Part shown: piece after piece, positions 1 to 9,945 of the stretch
Numbering within the stretch: position 1 is the first letter of the stretch
How the letters are laid out: each line of letters starts with the position of its first letter
Source: Symbiodinium natans
Lineage: Eukaryota; Sar; Dinophyceae; Suessiales; Symbiodiniaceae
Assembly: GCA_905221605.1 (NCBI GenBank)
Contig: CAJNDS010002240.1
Location: forward strand, 333,501 to 397,500
Reading direction: 5' to 3'
Length of the DNA: 64,000 nt
Position numbers and translations under genes: made by a program
Notes under the pieces: generated by a model
The model's database searches: none
The model's input: the letters and a program-made list of their open reading frames with translations, nothing else
What the model was told of the DNA's origin: nothing

Positions 1-387
1 CCCTCCCTACTCCCTAAACCTGCAAAACCTAAATAGGCCACTTAGGGCTTGGGTTTCAGGGTGTGGGGTTTGGAGTTTTCGGTTGGACGCCTAGGGTCGT
101 TTTATCTCATTGTTGAACGTTGTGTTGTTGTTTTTGTTTGTTTTCTGTGTGTGTCTTTTCCCTTTTTCGACTTTCCTTTTTTTCGGGGGGGAGGGGGGGT
201 ATTTAGGTGGTTGCGGCTGGCGGGGCTGTTTGGGGGGGGGTCTAGGTTTAGAACAGCCCCGAAGGCCCTATACTAGGCCCTTTACTAAACCTTACAAGCG
301 GGTTTAAGGTTTAGGGTTCAGGGGGTTTAGGGAGGGGTTTCCCCTTTCCTTCATATTCTGGAGCAACCTTCTAAATCCCCACCCTGC

Positions 388-451
388 CTTGTTCGCCAAG
401 GTCTTCTCCAGCTCCTCTACCTCCACCGCGCGGTTTCTTGTTGGATTCACG
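388..451 (-). CDS. Candidate exon, coiled-coil-like peptide
   Basis: Read on the minus strand after an AG acceptor at 453-452, the island stays open and encodes a peptide containing AVEVEELEKTLANK, before a possible GC donor. The glutamate/lysine/leucine spacing looks helical. No family recognised. The exact ends are uncertain. Confidence 0.4.
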
Positions 452-887
452 CTTGGTAGTCCAGCAACAGTAGCCATATAACAACAAGGCTCCCCTTTTT
501 GGGGCTGGTTGCTTCGTAGGGTTTACGAAAATAGGCGACCCGCAATTAGATCCCCAAATAGTAGGATTCCCTTTGAACAAGGACCAAAATAAGGTACCCC
601 GACTTTAAGAAACTCCATGAAGGACCTGTAGAAGCCCTAAACCCTGAACCTTAAACCCTACCTACAACCATATGGTGACAATAAGGCTCCCCTTTTTTGG
701 GGAGTTGGTTACTTTGGACAGGAGCCCCTGCTCCCCCCCCCCCCCCCAAAAAAAAAAGGGGGGGGGGGGGGGGTACCACTAGGCTAGTTTAGGGTTCAGG
801 GTTTAGGGTTTAGGATTTAGGGTTTATGGTTTGGGGTTTAGCCTTCTGCCCCAAAAAAACCCTTTACGATTCAAGGGTCCTGGGCCC

Positions 888-941
888 CCTGATAAGATAC
901 CACGACAGCATCTTGCACGTAAAATATTGGGTGCGCCGCAT
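888..941 (-). CDS. Candidate exon (weak)
   Basis: After the acceptor TGTGCAG the minus strand reads MRRTQYFTCKMLSWYLIR. The acceptor is good but no convincing donor follows, so this is one of the weaker islands. Confidence 0.28.
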
Positions 942-1103
942 CTGCACAGGAAAGGGTTGCCCGCATTGGGTTTAGGGGCTAGGGTTGGGGGCGACTCTTG
1001 ACCCCAATCACCAAGCCAACACACACCTCCAACCACCACTGCGCCCCGATACCCAAACTAGGGAAACCCTGAAGCCTAAACCCTAAACCCTAAAACCCGA
1101 ATC

Positions 1104-1172
1104 CTGCAGCTTGAAGATAAAGGCTGGAAGCACCCTGCGCGCCTGTCTCTCCATCAGATTCTCCACCTCCCC
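1104..1172 (-). CDS. Candidate 69-nt exon, phase 0
   Basis: Acceptor GGCCAG is followed by exactly 23 codons (beginning GEVENLMERQARRVLPAFIF) and then a GA-type donor (GATTCG). Third codon positions are mostly G or C. Flanked by CCCTAAA units on the left and TTTAGGG units on the right. No family recognised. Confidence 0.5.
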
Positions 1173-1466
1173 CTGGCCAGGTGCATGAAGGTTTAGGGTT
1201 TAGGGGTTCGGGTCCTAAACCCTAAACGAAACCCTCAACCCTAAACCCCACACCCTCCCTAAGCCCTTAGCCCTAAGCCCTAAACCCTAAACCCTAAAGC
1301 CTAAAGCCTCAACCCTAGACCTCAAAAGGCTTCTGGGCAAAATTTCCAGGAGCCTGCCGTGGTTCGGTTAAATGATGTTGCGGGCATGGGGTTTATAGGG
1401 TTTCGCAAGTGGTAAGGGTTTAGGGTTTCGGGTTTCGGGTTTAGGGGTTAGGGCTTTCCCAAACAA

Positions 1467-1569
1467 CTGGGAGGATCCTAAAAATAGAACCCTCAAATAG
1501 TACCCCATACTTCTATTGGATCATTCTTAGGAACCCTGTGAGGGGATCTACTGTTTGGATCCTCCAAGG
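1467..1569. mobile_element. MITE-like element, GGGAGGATCC family
   Basis: A 103-bp unit with imperfect inverted termini: CTGGGAGGATCCTAAAAAT on the left and, on the right, a segment whose complement reads CCTTGGAGGATCC. It has no coding capacity. Related copies lie at 9946-10103 (complete) and 4404-4466 (truncated). Confidence 0.6.
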
Positions 1570-1877
1570 AACCTAGGGGCTAAGGTTCAGGAAGTTTAGG
1601 GACTGACATGGTGTACCCTAAACCTTAAACCCTGTGAACCTCCAGGCCGCTCAAGTTGGGACATTACCCAGGGGTTCCAAAATCCCCAGGGAGACGGCTG
1701 TGATACTGTAGGGGGGGAAGGAGCCTAAACCCGAAGCCCTAAACCCAAAACCCGAAACCCTAACCCGAAACCCGAAACCCGAAACCCTGAACCCCAAACC
1801 CCTAACTCCCTAAACCCCTAAACCCCTAAACCCTAAACCCTCGACCCCAAAGTTGAAGGTGCAGGGCTTAGGGTTTC

Positions 1878-1935
1878 CGCCATCGCAGCCTTGTTGGAAG
1901 TCAGCTCCTTCTCGAGCTGCGCGCACTTCTCGAAC
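1878..1935 (-). CDS. Candidate exon, helical peptide
   Basis: Acceptor TTGCAG is followed by a minus-strand frame FEKCAQLEKELTSNKAAMA, ending at a possible GA donor (GAAACC). Strong codon bias towards G/C third positions; the heptad-like leucines and charged residues suggest a coiled coil. No family recognised. Confidence 0.5.
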
Positions 1936-2689
1936 CTGCAAGCCCCCCCCCAACTTTTAGGGCTTAGGGTTTGGGGTTTAGGGTTTAGGATTTAAGGTTT
2001 AGGGTTTGGGGTTTAGGGCTTTTAGGATTTAGGGTTTAGGGTTTGGGGTGTAGGGTTTCGGGTTTAGCGTTCCCCGAACCCAAAGCAACCAAAACCAAAA
2101 CCCAAAGCCCGTAGGTACAAACTCGAGAAGCCTGCAGCTCGTGGTTCAGGGTGTTCAGGGCTCCGAAACCCCTATAAGCCCCCTAAACCCTAAACCCGAA
2201 ACCCTAGTTCTGGGCCGTCCAAGCACCTTCCACGCCGAGCCCTGCTTGCCAGTTGCAGAGAAACAGATGAACAGACAAGAGAAGAGAAGAGTCGCACCAG
2301 GGGTTTAGGGATTTAGGATTTAGGGTTTAGGGTTTAGGGTTTAGGGTTTAGGGTTAGGGGTTTAGGGTTCAGGTGTTATCTAGAGCATCAACCCTGAAAC
2401 AAATCGAGAAAAAGGGTACCAGGGTGCTAAGCTTCAAGGCCCTGGCAACCTTAAGTCCATGCGCGTGACTCTAGAGCCCCCCCCCCCCCAAGAGAATTCC
2501 CCAACTGCATAAGAGCTATATAGGCTATAGAAGCGTTATCCTTTGTATAAGATACGTAAGCTGTATACCGAGGACCCTAGTGCGTTGATGTGACCTTCGA
2601 ACCTTAGACCCTAAACCGCAACCCTAAACCCTAAACCCTAAACCCTAAACCCTCAACCCTAAACCCCAAAACCCCTAGGCATTGCAGTT

Positions 2690-2815
2690 AATCTCTTTGA
2701 CTTGCTCACGAAGCGTCCTTCCGAAGCCCTAAAGCCCTTCATTCGCGCGAAAACGCTAAGTGCGCTCGGAGCGCTCATCCAGAGTCGGTGGCGGCGCTCA
2801 GCTAGATCCTCAACC
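2690..2815. other. GC-rich island, coding strand ambiguous
   Basis: This 125-bp non-repeat island is open on both strands. The plus strand after a CATTGCAG acceptor gives NLFDLLTKRPSEALKPFIRA and onward; the minus strand is open for about 40 codons too. It may be an exon, but the strand cannot be decided from sequence alone. Confidence 0.35.
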
Positions 2816-2921
2816 CTAAACCCCTAAACCCTAAACCTTATAAACCCTAAACCCTAAACCCTAAAACCTAAACCCTAAACCCTAACCCCTAAACCCTAAA
2901 CCCTTCAAAAGGCCCAGAAAC

Positions 2922-2979
2922 CCTGAGCTGGGTGGCGGAACCACTTGACCATCTCTTGCCCCAGCTCGTCGGCCCTTGG
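2922..2979 (-). CDS. Candidate exon, canonical GT donor
   Basis: Acceptor CCTCCAG, then PRADELGQEMVKWFRHPAQ on the minus strand, then a GT donor (GTTTCT). An in-frame stop lies just upstream of the acceptor, which supports the chosen start. CCCTAAA array on the left, TTTAGGG on the right. Confidence 0.5.
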
Positions 2980-3179
2980 CTGGAGGGCTTGAAAGGGTCA
3001 AAGGTCCTCTAAACTGTAGGGTTTGGGGTTTAGGGTTTAGGGTTTCGGGTTCAGAGGTTAGGGTTTAGGCTGGTTTAGGGTTCAGGATTTAGGGTGTTTT
3101 AGGGTTAGGGTTTCGTTGGAGCTCGGCTCAGCTATGACGAGTCTCGGGCTAGGATTGCCCCTCCAGGTGGCTCAGTTTT

Positions 3180-4096
3180 CTCGCGAGTGGAAGCTGCTAT
3201 TCTCTCGGGCAGTGAGTGCCTTGCAAGCTCTCACTTGGGATGGCAGGGCGTAATTGGCAGATTGAACGAGGCGCAATACCAGGCCTTAAAAAGGCTTGTA
3301 TCCTCTGGACGAGAGCTGTTATTGGGCACCGGTGGCCACGCCCGCCTCCTAGCAACTTTGAACGTGCCTGTTCGTCTGGGACTGCGGTGGGCCCAGCGGG
3401 TGTGCACTGCGAGAGCTCGCTTGTTGATTCTGCCGTGCCCAAATGCAGTTGAACAGGTTGTGCGAGCATCTGGCAAAGTTACAGGTGCCCACGTGGCTGG
3501 ACCACGCCGCCAGCCTGGAGCGGGAGTTGCAGGTTAAATCTGATTTCATAAGTTTCGCTACATTCCGAAGGCTTTCACTAGACTCAAGTGAGCTCCGGAA
3601 AGAGGCTGTAAAAAAGTGGAAGCGCGAGTGCCTCCAACCAGCGATCGAGAAGCACGAGGTCAGGTGGTTTGCTGCACAGCTCGCTGCGGGGACCCCAGGG
3701 GTGTCGGTGCTTGGTGCCCGCTTCCTGTGTCCCTGCAAGAGCTCGGCAAACGCCTTACGTTGGGCACCTTGGAGTCGCACAACTTGGAAATTTCACAAGG
3801 CCTGGACACTCTGCAGGTTGACTGGGGCACTGCCTCTTTCACTGTGGGGATGGCCAAACAATCCGGCGACGGTGCCCACCTGCCCCGGATGCCTTGAAGC
3901 GCAGGTAGGCTTACAACACATCTTGCAGAGATGCGTGGCAACTGAGCAATACCGGCGAGAGCTCTTGAATGGCGATGCTACCTCCTGTCTCTCGGCCGAG
4001 GGAGACGAGGACCAATTGGCTAAGCGAATCAGATTCGTGGGCCTATGCGCTGTAGTGGCTGCTGCGCCAGTGCTCCCAGATCGGGCGCGAAGATAA
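3180..4096 (+). pseudogene. LINE-type ORF2 C-terminal fragment, frameshifted
   Basis: Two plus-strand frames (about 3187-3440, then 3443-4096) read as one interrupted protein. The second ends with CPGCLEAQVGLQHILQRC, a C-x2-C-x8-H-x4-C arrangement typical of the C-terminal cysteine region of non-LTR retrotransposon ORF2 proteins. The change of frame near 3440 and the absence of endonuclease and reverse-transcriptase domains mark it as a dead, 5'-truncated copy. Family assignment is inference from the cysteine motif and the overall layout; no RT motif is present to confirm it. Confidence 0.55.
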
Positions 4097-4330
4097 GCAA
4101 AATGCAAGTAACATGGAATCTCGGTGTCTTGGATCATAAGTCAAACCCCCCCGCTGGCCCGTTGACCTTCTGGGTGGTGGCGCTCGGAGGGGTTGATAAG
4201 CCGGGGCACGGCCTTTGCCGCGTCCTGTGCGGACCCCGCAAGTACAAAAAACTTGTGGCGGCCCAGGTGCCGGTACAGGCACCCATGACAACTCACAATC
4301 ACAATCACAATCATGGTCCAAAGAATTCAG
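4097..4330 (+). repeat. LINE 3' region with CACAAT-type tail
   Basis: Non-coding sequence following the ORF2-like fragment, ending in a short tandem run of the hexamer CAATCA (about 4293-4312). Non-LTR elements often end in such simple repeats, so this is the likely 3' end of the fragment. Confidence 0.4.
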
Positions 4331-4403
4331 GGGGGTGTAGGGCATGAGGGGCGTAGAACTCTTCAGGGCTTGAGGGTCTCGAGATCTGACAGGGTTTAAG
4401 GCT

Positions 4404-4540
4404 CCTGGGAGGATCCAAAAAGTAGAACCCCATATAGTACCCGCTACTACCATTGGGTCATTCTTAACCCTAAAACCCTAAACCCTAAACCCTAAACCCT
4501 AAACCCTAAACCCTAAACCCTAAACCCTAAACCCTAACCC
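4404..4540. mobile_element. Truncated MITE joined to a CCCTAAA array
   Basis: The first about 62 bp match the left half of the GGGAGGATCC MITE family (compare 1467-1530). At about 4466, after CATTCTTA, the copy breaks off directly into at least nine clean CCCTAAA units. The right terminus is missing. Confidence 0.6.
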
Positions 4541-4778
4541 TTTTGCATCCTCCGGGGTGCCTGGAGTTTACGTTAGGCCTTCTGTAGGCTTTGTTTAGGG
4601 CTTACGGCTTTCGAGGGTGTGGGGCTTTGGGTTTAGAGCCCTTCTGAACTCCTGAAACCCCAAGCCCCAAACCCGAGACCCCAAACCCCAAACCCTAAAC
4701 TCTGCGACAAGCCCTAGAACCGAATCAGGGGAATCCTTGGCACCATGAGAGCTGGCGACCCCTGATTCCTTCAACCCC

Positions 4779-4914
4779 ACTTGGAGGTTCCTGGGTACTT
4801 AGAACCCCCATTGTCAGATTTAGGGTTTAGGGTTAGAATCCCAATTATCAGTCCACTTATAACCTGCTTTGGGGACTTAGGGGCTTATGACCTACAGCTA
4901 TGAACCTCCAAGTA
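4779..4914. mobile_element. MITE-like element, ACTTGGAGGTTC family
   Basis: Inverted termini ACTTGGAGGTTC and GAACCTCCAAGT bound a 136-bp non-coding unit. Two TTTAGGG units (about 4817-4836) interrupt it. Family members: 10188-10334, 19187-19566, 59556-59717. Confidence 0.6.
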
Positions 4915-5284
4915 AGCCTCAACCCCACCCGACCCCTGCTCGCAAAGATTGTCAGAGTACTCCAATTGCCCCAACACCTTAAAGCGGCCCTCAGCCGTAC
5001 CTCGACCCAAGAGAAGCCGAGGAATAAAAGGGGGTTTAGGGTTTAGGGTTTAGGATGCCCCGTTTTTGTTTGAAAGGCGCTTATAAGGGAACCTAAACTC
5101 TAAAAACGGGAATGAGGGCCGACTCCGGGTATGGCTATGCAATCCTAACCCCCGCACAATACCCTGAGCCCCAAACCCCAAAACCCCTGTAACCCTAAAT
5201 CCTTAAACCCTAACCACAAAACCCTACACCCCCGAAGTCCTAAACTACAAAACCCTGAACCCCTAAACGCTGAAACTCCTAAGC

Positions 5285-5338
5285 TTCTGGGACAGCTGGC
5301 GCCGGGTTTTGCCCTGTCTCGTTGGTGGAGATGTGCAC
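5285..5338 (-). CDS. Candidate 54-nt exon, phase 0
   Basis: Acceptor TTGGCCAG is followed by exactly 18 codons (VHISTNETGQNPAPAVPE) and a GC donor. The plus strand is also open here (with a GTGAGG donor-like site), so the strand rests on agreement with the neighbouring islands. Confidence 0.42.
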
Positions 5339-5667
5339 CTGGCCAAGGTGAGGCTTAGGTGGAAGATGAGTTTTAGGTTTAGAGGATCAAGGTTCAGCAT
5401 GTTGAGCTGTGGCTTTGAGGGATTCGGAACACGGTGGGTCTGTAGTCTGTTGCTGCCGACCATGTAGCATGGCTGCAGGGCTCTACGTATGTCTCGGTGG
5501 CTGCCATCGTCCTGAGACAGACCGGACGAACCCTACTCTCCCTAAACCCTAAACCCTCAACCCTAAACCCTGAGAAAACTCCCCCACCCACCCACCCTCC
5601 CCACGCCGGCCCTCTCCCCGAAAAACAACGGGCACCGTTTAGGGTTCAGGGTTTAGGGTTTGGGCAC

Positions 5668-5718
5668 CTTCTCCGCAAAGTCCATGTTCCTCAGCCCTTT
5701 GCCCATGCGCTGCATCTC
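5668..5718 (-). CDS. Candidate 51-nt exon, canonical GT-AG
   Basis: Acceptor AAGCAG, 17 codons (EMQRMGKGLRNMDFAEK), then a GT donor (GTGCCC). Multiple of three, phase 0 at both ends. The reading is also open upstream of the acceptor, so the exon could be a little longer. No family recognised. Confidence 0.52.
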
Positions 5719-6351
5719 CTGCTTGCTCGGTGGCATCCCGGAGGGTTTAGGGATACAACCCGCCCCCCCCCCCCTAGGTTCCCCCCCGATTTAGGGATCA
5801 TTAAGTAAGCCGGGAACCTGGGGGGGGGGTGGGGGGGGGGGGGCGGTTGTTTTGAGGGGGGTTGTAGGGAAACCCATGACAGCCCTTTTGCCCCTAGGCT
5901 CGGGTTTTGCGTGGACAGACCCCTTCTGAGTTCATGGGTCCTTATAGTAGTAAGATTATGAGTAGGGCAACTATGGTTCTAACCTTACTTAGGGTACTTA
6001 TAACCCTGTTTATCAGTTACCATGAACCTTGAAGTATGATCATACCTGCACTTACATTCATGGAACACAAAGCAACGAACCATTCTTGGCCGCGAGCTGG
6101 TCAGTTCCCACATGGAGGTTTGCGCTTGTGATGTCTGTAATTGACACAAACACATCATTCAAAGAATCAAGCATATTCGATACTTTGATGTACAGGGTAT
6201 AGTACAATATAGAAGTAGAACAGAAGAATAGACCAGATGCACACAAGCAAGCCGAATGCACATGAAAAGGTATAACGCCTACGTGTATATGCGTACATAC
6301 AAACAATTTGGTTATGGTGCTTGTGCATATTGGAGGGACGGCCCTAGCCTC

Positions 6352-6660
6352 TAAACCCTAAACCCTAAACCCGAAACCCTAAACCCTAAACCCTAAACCC
6401 TAAACCCTAAACCCTACAAGCCACAAGAAGAGCTCCCGCAGGACAGCCAGGAGGTGGCCCTGAAGGGGCGTCAGCCCTGGGGCAGTGTTCGATGGCTGCC
6501 GGCCTGCGAGGGTTAGGGTTTAGGGTTTAGGGTTTAGGGTTTAGGGTTTAGGGTTTAGGGTTTAGGGTTTAGGGGTTAGGGTTTAGGGTTTAGGGTTCAG
6601 GGTTCAGGGTTTAGGGTTTAGGGTTTAGGGTTTAGGGTTTAGGGTTTAGGGTTTAGGGCT
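6352..6660. repeat. Inverted telomere-like arrays flanking an exon
   Basis: CCCTAAA units at 6352-6418 and TTTAGGG units at 6511-6660 face each other across an 86-bp island (next entry). They are nearly perfect heptamers, so the two arms could pair. Confidence 0.9.
6418..6503 (-). CDS. Candidate 86-nt exon, canonical GT-AG
   Basis: Acceptor CTCGCAG, two bases completing a split codon, then RQPSNTAPGLTPLQGHLLAV and eight more codons (ending in FLWL), then donor GTAGGG made by the first telomere-like unit of the next intron. One of the cleanest islands. No family recognised. Confidence 0.55.
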
Positions 6661-7195
6661 AGGTCTGCTGGCCTTCGGAAGGTTGGGGGGCTTTAGTGTT
6701 GTGGGGTTAGTGGTCTAGGGACTAAGGGTTGAGGGGTATGAAGTCTGGGGTTTAGGGTTTAGGGGTTCAGCACCTCACGTCCAAGCCTTCACTAGTCAAG
6801 CTCGCTACTTTGGTCTCGAATATCTACCAGCCTCCCTTTGAATCCAATAACATTATGAACCTATTATAGTTGTTAGCTTCGTGCAAGCACAAGAACGCAG
6901 TTGTTCTCAAAGAAGACCGCAAATCCTAAACTCGAAACCCTAAAACCCAGAGCCCCTAAAACTCCTGAACTCTTGAACCCTGAACCCTCACAGTGCAAAA
7001 CCTTCACCCCTAGCCTTACCCAAATTGACGAAGACCTGCACCTTGACCTGACCCCTACACCAAACTCGTTCAACACGCTGCTTAGGGTTTCGGTGTAGGG
7101 CTTAGGGGAGTTGAGGGCTCAGGCTTCATGTGAAGGCTTATTAAGGGCTTCTTTGGGTGTATTCAGGTGGAACTTACAACCCCCTCTCTCTCACA

Positions 7196-7313
7196 AAACC
7201 CGAAACCCTAAACCCTAAACCCTCAACCCTAACCCTATACCCTAAACCCTAAACCCTAAACCCTAAACCCTAAACCCTAAACCCTAAACCCTAAACCCTA
7301 AACCCTAAACCAC
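7196..7313. repeat. CCCTAAA array
   Basis: About 17 near-perfect heptamers, the left arm of a second inverted pair around a short island. Confidence 0.92.
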
Positions 7314-7326
7314 GTTTCAAGGCGTC

Positions 7327-7379
7327 AAGTGGCTGAGCCTTTGTCCTCCTTGTTCTTGGCAAGCGTAAAGGGCCCCCGC
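7327..7379 (-). CDS. Candidate exon
   Basis: Acceptor CTTCAG, one split-codon base, then RGPFTLAKNKEDKGSAT on the minus strand up to a possible GA donor (GACGCC). Sits exactly between two opposed heptamer arrays. Confidence 0.42.
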
Positions 7380-7394
7380 CTGAAGCACACCGAG

Positions 7395-7608
7395 GGTTTA
7401 GTTTAGGGTTTAGGGTTTAGGGTTTAGGGTTTAGGGTTTAAGGTTTAGGGTTTAGGGTTTAGGGTTTAGGGTTTAGGGTTTAGGGTTTAGGGTTTAGGGT
7501 TTAGGGTTTAGGGTTTAGGGTTGAGGGTTTAGGGTTTAGGGTTTAGGGTTTAGGGCTTAGGGCTTAGGGCTTAGGGCTTAGGGCTTAGGGCTTAGGGCTT
7601 AGGGCTTA
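7395..7608. repeat. TTTAGGG array with GGGCTTA tail
   Basis: About 22 heptamers, the last eight of which are homogenised to the variant GGGCTTA. This is local spread of one variant, as seen in tandem arrays evolving by unequal exchange or slippage. Confidence 0.92.
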
Positions 7609-7640
7609 ATTAGGGTTGAGGGCTTCGGATTGAAGGAGAC

Positions 7641-7686
7641 GTAAAGTGGGAAAGTCGTGTGCAGGCGGCCAGCATCGCGGCAAAGC
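7641..7686 (-). CDS. Candidate short exon
   Basis: Acceptor GGTGCAG, then FAAMLAACTRLSHF on the minus strand and a GT donor (GTCTCC). A different minus-strand frame is open longer here, so the frame is uncertain. Confidence 0.35.
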
Positions 7687-7790
7687 CTGCACCAGAAAGC
7701 TCGAACGGTCAGACAGCCGAACAGCCCAAAGCCCAAAAAACCTGACAGCCCCGTAGCCCCAAAACCCTCAAACCCCAAAAGCAACGAAAT

Positions 7791-7936
7791 CCTGAAACCC
7801 TGAAACCCTGAAACCCTGAAACCCTGAAACCCTAAAACCCTAAAACCCTAGAACCCCGAAACCCTGAAACCCTAAAACCCTAGAACCCCGAAACCCTGAA
7901 GCCCTAAAACCCTTCAACCCCGAAACCCTGAAACTC
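7791..7936. repeat. ACCCTGAA/ACCCTAAA octamer array
   Basis: Tandem 8-bp derivatives of the telomere-like unit (extra A), with a higher-order alternation of CCCTGAAA, CCCTAAAA and CCCCGAAA variants. Confidence 0.85.
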
Positions 7937-8565
7937 CTCTGCTGCGACTGCTGAGGCCCCAAGCCCACCCAACTGCGGCAGCGCCGCGGGGCGTAGCTTG
8001 TATGGCAAACCTCGGCTTCTCAAAAACTTTCCAGCACAAAACGCTTGGTTTTAGGGTTGAGGGTTTTGGGGCGTTAAGGTTTCGGATGTTCCCCCTGATG
8101 CTAACAGACCTTAGGAGGGGTGATAATAGGGGGTACTGTAATCCTTATTAAGGGCTGTCAGTATGAGGGAGAACATCCCAACTTTAAGGTTTCAAGGTTC
8201 AGGGTTTAGGGTTGGCTTAGGGTTTAGGACTTTGAGGCTTTTGGGTTTTAAGGTTTATCTGGTCCCCGGCCCCTAAGATACGAATACTCTCTCCCCCACA
8301 AAACGAAATCCCCTACAAAACCATCATGGGAAAATGCAATATTGGGGGGGGGGGGGGGGGATAAAGGCAGGCTACTCCCTCCTTTTGAAGCTATAGCGTT
8401 GAGAATTGCTGCTGCTCTATGTTTCCGAGGCCCACACACGAACCGAAGACTCTAAACCCTATGCCCAAGGAACGCACAAGCCATAACATCCTGAAAGCAC
8501 CGAAACCCAAACCTAAGCCCCTAGACCCCACTCTAAATCCCGAGAATCATGAGTGACTTTCACCC

Positions 8566-8640
8566 TAAACCCTAAACCCTGAACCCAACCCTACCCTAAC
8601 CCTAAACCCTAAACCCTAAACACTAAACCCTAAACCCTAG
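8566..8640. repeat. CCCTAAA array
   Basis: Roughly ten slightly degenerate heptamers ending at a poly-C tract (8644-8660). Confidence 0.85.
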
Positions 8641-8666
8641 ATTTCCCCCCCCCCCCCCCCGTAAGA

Positions 8667-9591
8667 TGGACACTTAAAGGCTATGCTGCACGTGCGTGCC
8701 TTGTAAACAAATACTTTACAAAGGAAACACCCGCAGAATAGACGCAACGCACCCGCAGAATAGACGCAATGCACCCTCAGCATCAGCACCCAGTGTCCTG
8801 AGCGGGGGCGCGGAGGGCGCGGAGGGCGCGGAGGGCGCGGAGGGCGCGGAGGGCGCGGAGGGCGCGGAGGGCGCGGAGGGCGCGGAGGACGCGGAGGGCG
8901 CGGAGGACGCGGAGGACGCGGAGGACGCGGAGGACCGCGGAGGCCGCGCGCGCGCGAGGGCCGGAGGCGCGGAGGGCGCGGAGGGCGCGGAGGGCGGAGG
9001 GCGCGGAGGGCGCGGAGGGCGCGAGGGCGCGGAGGGCGCGGAGGCGCGGAGCGCGCGGATCGCGCGGAGGGCGCGGAGGGCGCGGAGGACGGAGGGCGCG
9101 GAGGGCGGAGGGGGCGGAGGGCGCGGAGGGCGCGGAGGGCGCGGAGGGCGCGGAGGGCGCGGAGGGCGCGGAGGGCGGAGGGCGCGGAGGGCGCGGAGGG
9201 CGTGGCGCGCACGGAGGGCGTTAGGTGACTACCCCATCGTCTTGTCCGCGTGTGACTCTCGTGCCCATCGACCGAATGCTCCCTTCCGCGCTCCCCCCCA
9301 TCCTTGTTCCCGAACCCGTGCGTCAACCTGACATCCATGCATGGTCCGCCACGCCCCTCTCCCAGCAAAATGTTCCGACCCCCCTCCCTTGACCGTGTCG
9401 TCTCCGTGGCCTCCCGTCTTTTTTCATTCCGTCATCCCACCGTCCTCCGTTGACCGTCTCCTCTTCGTGGCCTCTTTCGCCAGAAAGCGATCCGATAGAA
9501 CGCCTTCCGCGTTGAAGCGCCAAACGAGAACCCAATCCCAGAGAGGTTTGCGAAAACAAAGAGCACGCGCAGAATAGACGTTAAGTGTCCA
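8667..9591. repeat. Block bounded by inverted TGGACACTTAA
   Basis: An 11-bp perfect inverted repeat (8667-8677 and 9581-9591) lies just inside two poly-C tracts (8644-8660 and 9598-9612). Both ends also carry the short phrase CGCAGAATAGACG in the same orientation. The block contains the 9-bp minisatellite and about 360 bp of non-repetitive sequence with no supportable gene. Confidence 0.5.
8805..9220. repeat. 9-bp minisatellite GGGCGCGGA
   Basis: About 45 tandem copies of GGGCGCGGA with a few single-base variants and several losses of part of a unit. As the unit is a multiple of three and lacks T, long frames are open on both strands (Gly-Ala-Glu repeats on plus, Leu-Arg-Ala on minus). I treat these frames as by-products. 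Confidence 0.9.
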
Positions 9592-9620
9592 AGGCACCCC
9601 CCCCCCCCCCCCGAGTTTAG

Positions 9621-9687
9621 GCTCCCGGCTCTCGGTCTTCGAGAAGATGTTCACCGCCAGCTCAGCCATGGACACCTTTGCACCGAG
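9621..9687 (-). CDS. Candidate exon
   Basis: After an acceptor ACAAG the minus strand reads LGAKVSMAELAVNIFSKTES and a few codons more. Codon third positions are nearly all G/C. It is followed in the transcript direction by a poly-G tract. No family recognised. Confidence 0.45.
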
Positions 9688-9695
9688 CTTGTTGC

Positions 9696-9792
9696 GGTTT
9701 AGGGTTTAGGGTTTAGGGTTTAGGGTTTAGGGTTTAGGGTTTAGGGTTTAGGGTTTAGGGTTTAGGGTTTAGGGTTTAGGGTTTAGGGTTTG
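9696..9792. repeat. TTTAGGG array
   Basis: Thirteen to fourteen almost perfect heptamers immediately beside the preceding candidate exon. Confidence 0.92.
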
Positions 9793-9815
9793 CGGTTTAG
9801 GGGCTTAGGGCCCGG

Positions 9816-9930
9816 CGACGCGATGGCCGTCAAGCCACTTGCCTCGCGCCCTCGGATGCTTGATTGGTGTGCAGCGTGCATTGCTGTCGCAGAGCCTCTA
9901 AATACCGCTGCAGTCACGTTGTAGCTCTGC
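9816..9930 (-). CDS. Candidate exon or exon pair (weak)
   Basis: Minus-strand frame with WECQQSYNVTAAVFRGSATA and about 20 further residues, open across a GC-rich island between a TTTAGGG array and a MITE. Several AG sites make the start undecidable. Confidence 0.33.
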
Positions 9931-9945
9931 TGGCACTCCCAGACC

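Larger units (their letters stand above)
1..3120. repeat. Telomere-like heptamer mosaic, left part
   Basis: Degenerate TTTAGGG/CCCTAAA units in both orientations alternate with ordinary sequence. Clear runs lie at about 1260-1310, 1740-1850, 1960-2060, 2300-2370, 2620-2670 and 2815-2905. Homopolymer tracts occur at 731-775 (C, A, then G) and 2470-2490. Short GC-rich islands between runs are listed separately as candidate exons. Because both orientations alternate, this is interstitial repeat, not a chromosome end. Confidence 0.85.

Noticed and set aside
8637-9368. 243-codon minus-strand and 211-codon plus-strand frames over the 9-bp minisatellite
   Set aside because: A T-free 9-bp unit keeps frames open on both strands; the peptides are pure repeats with no unique flanking domain.
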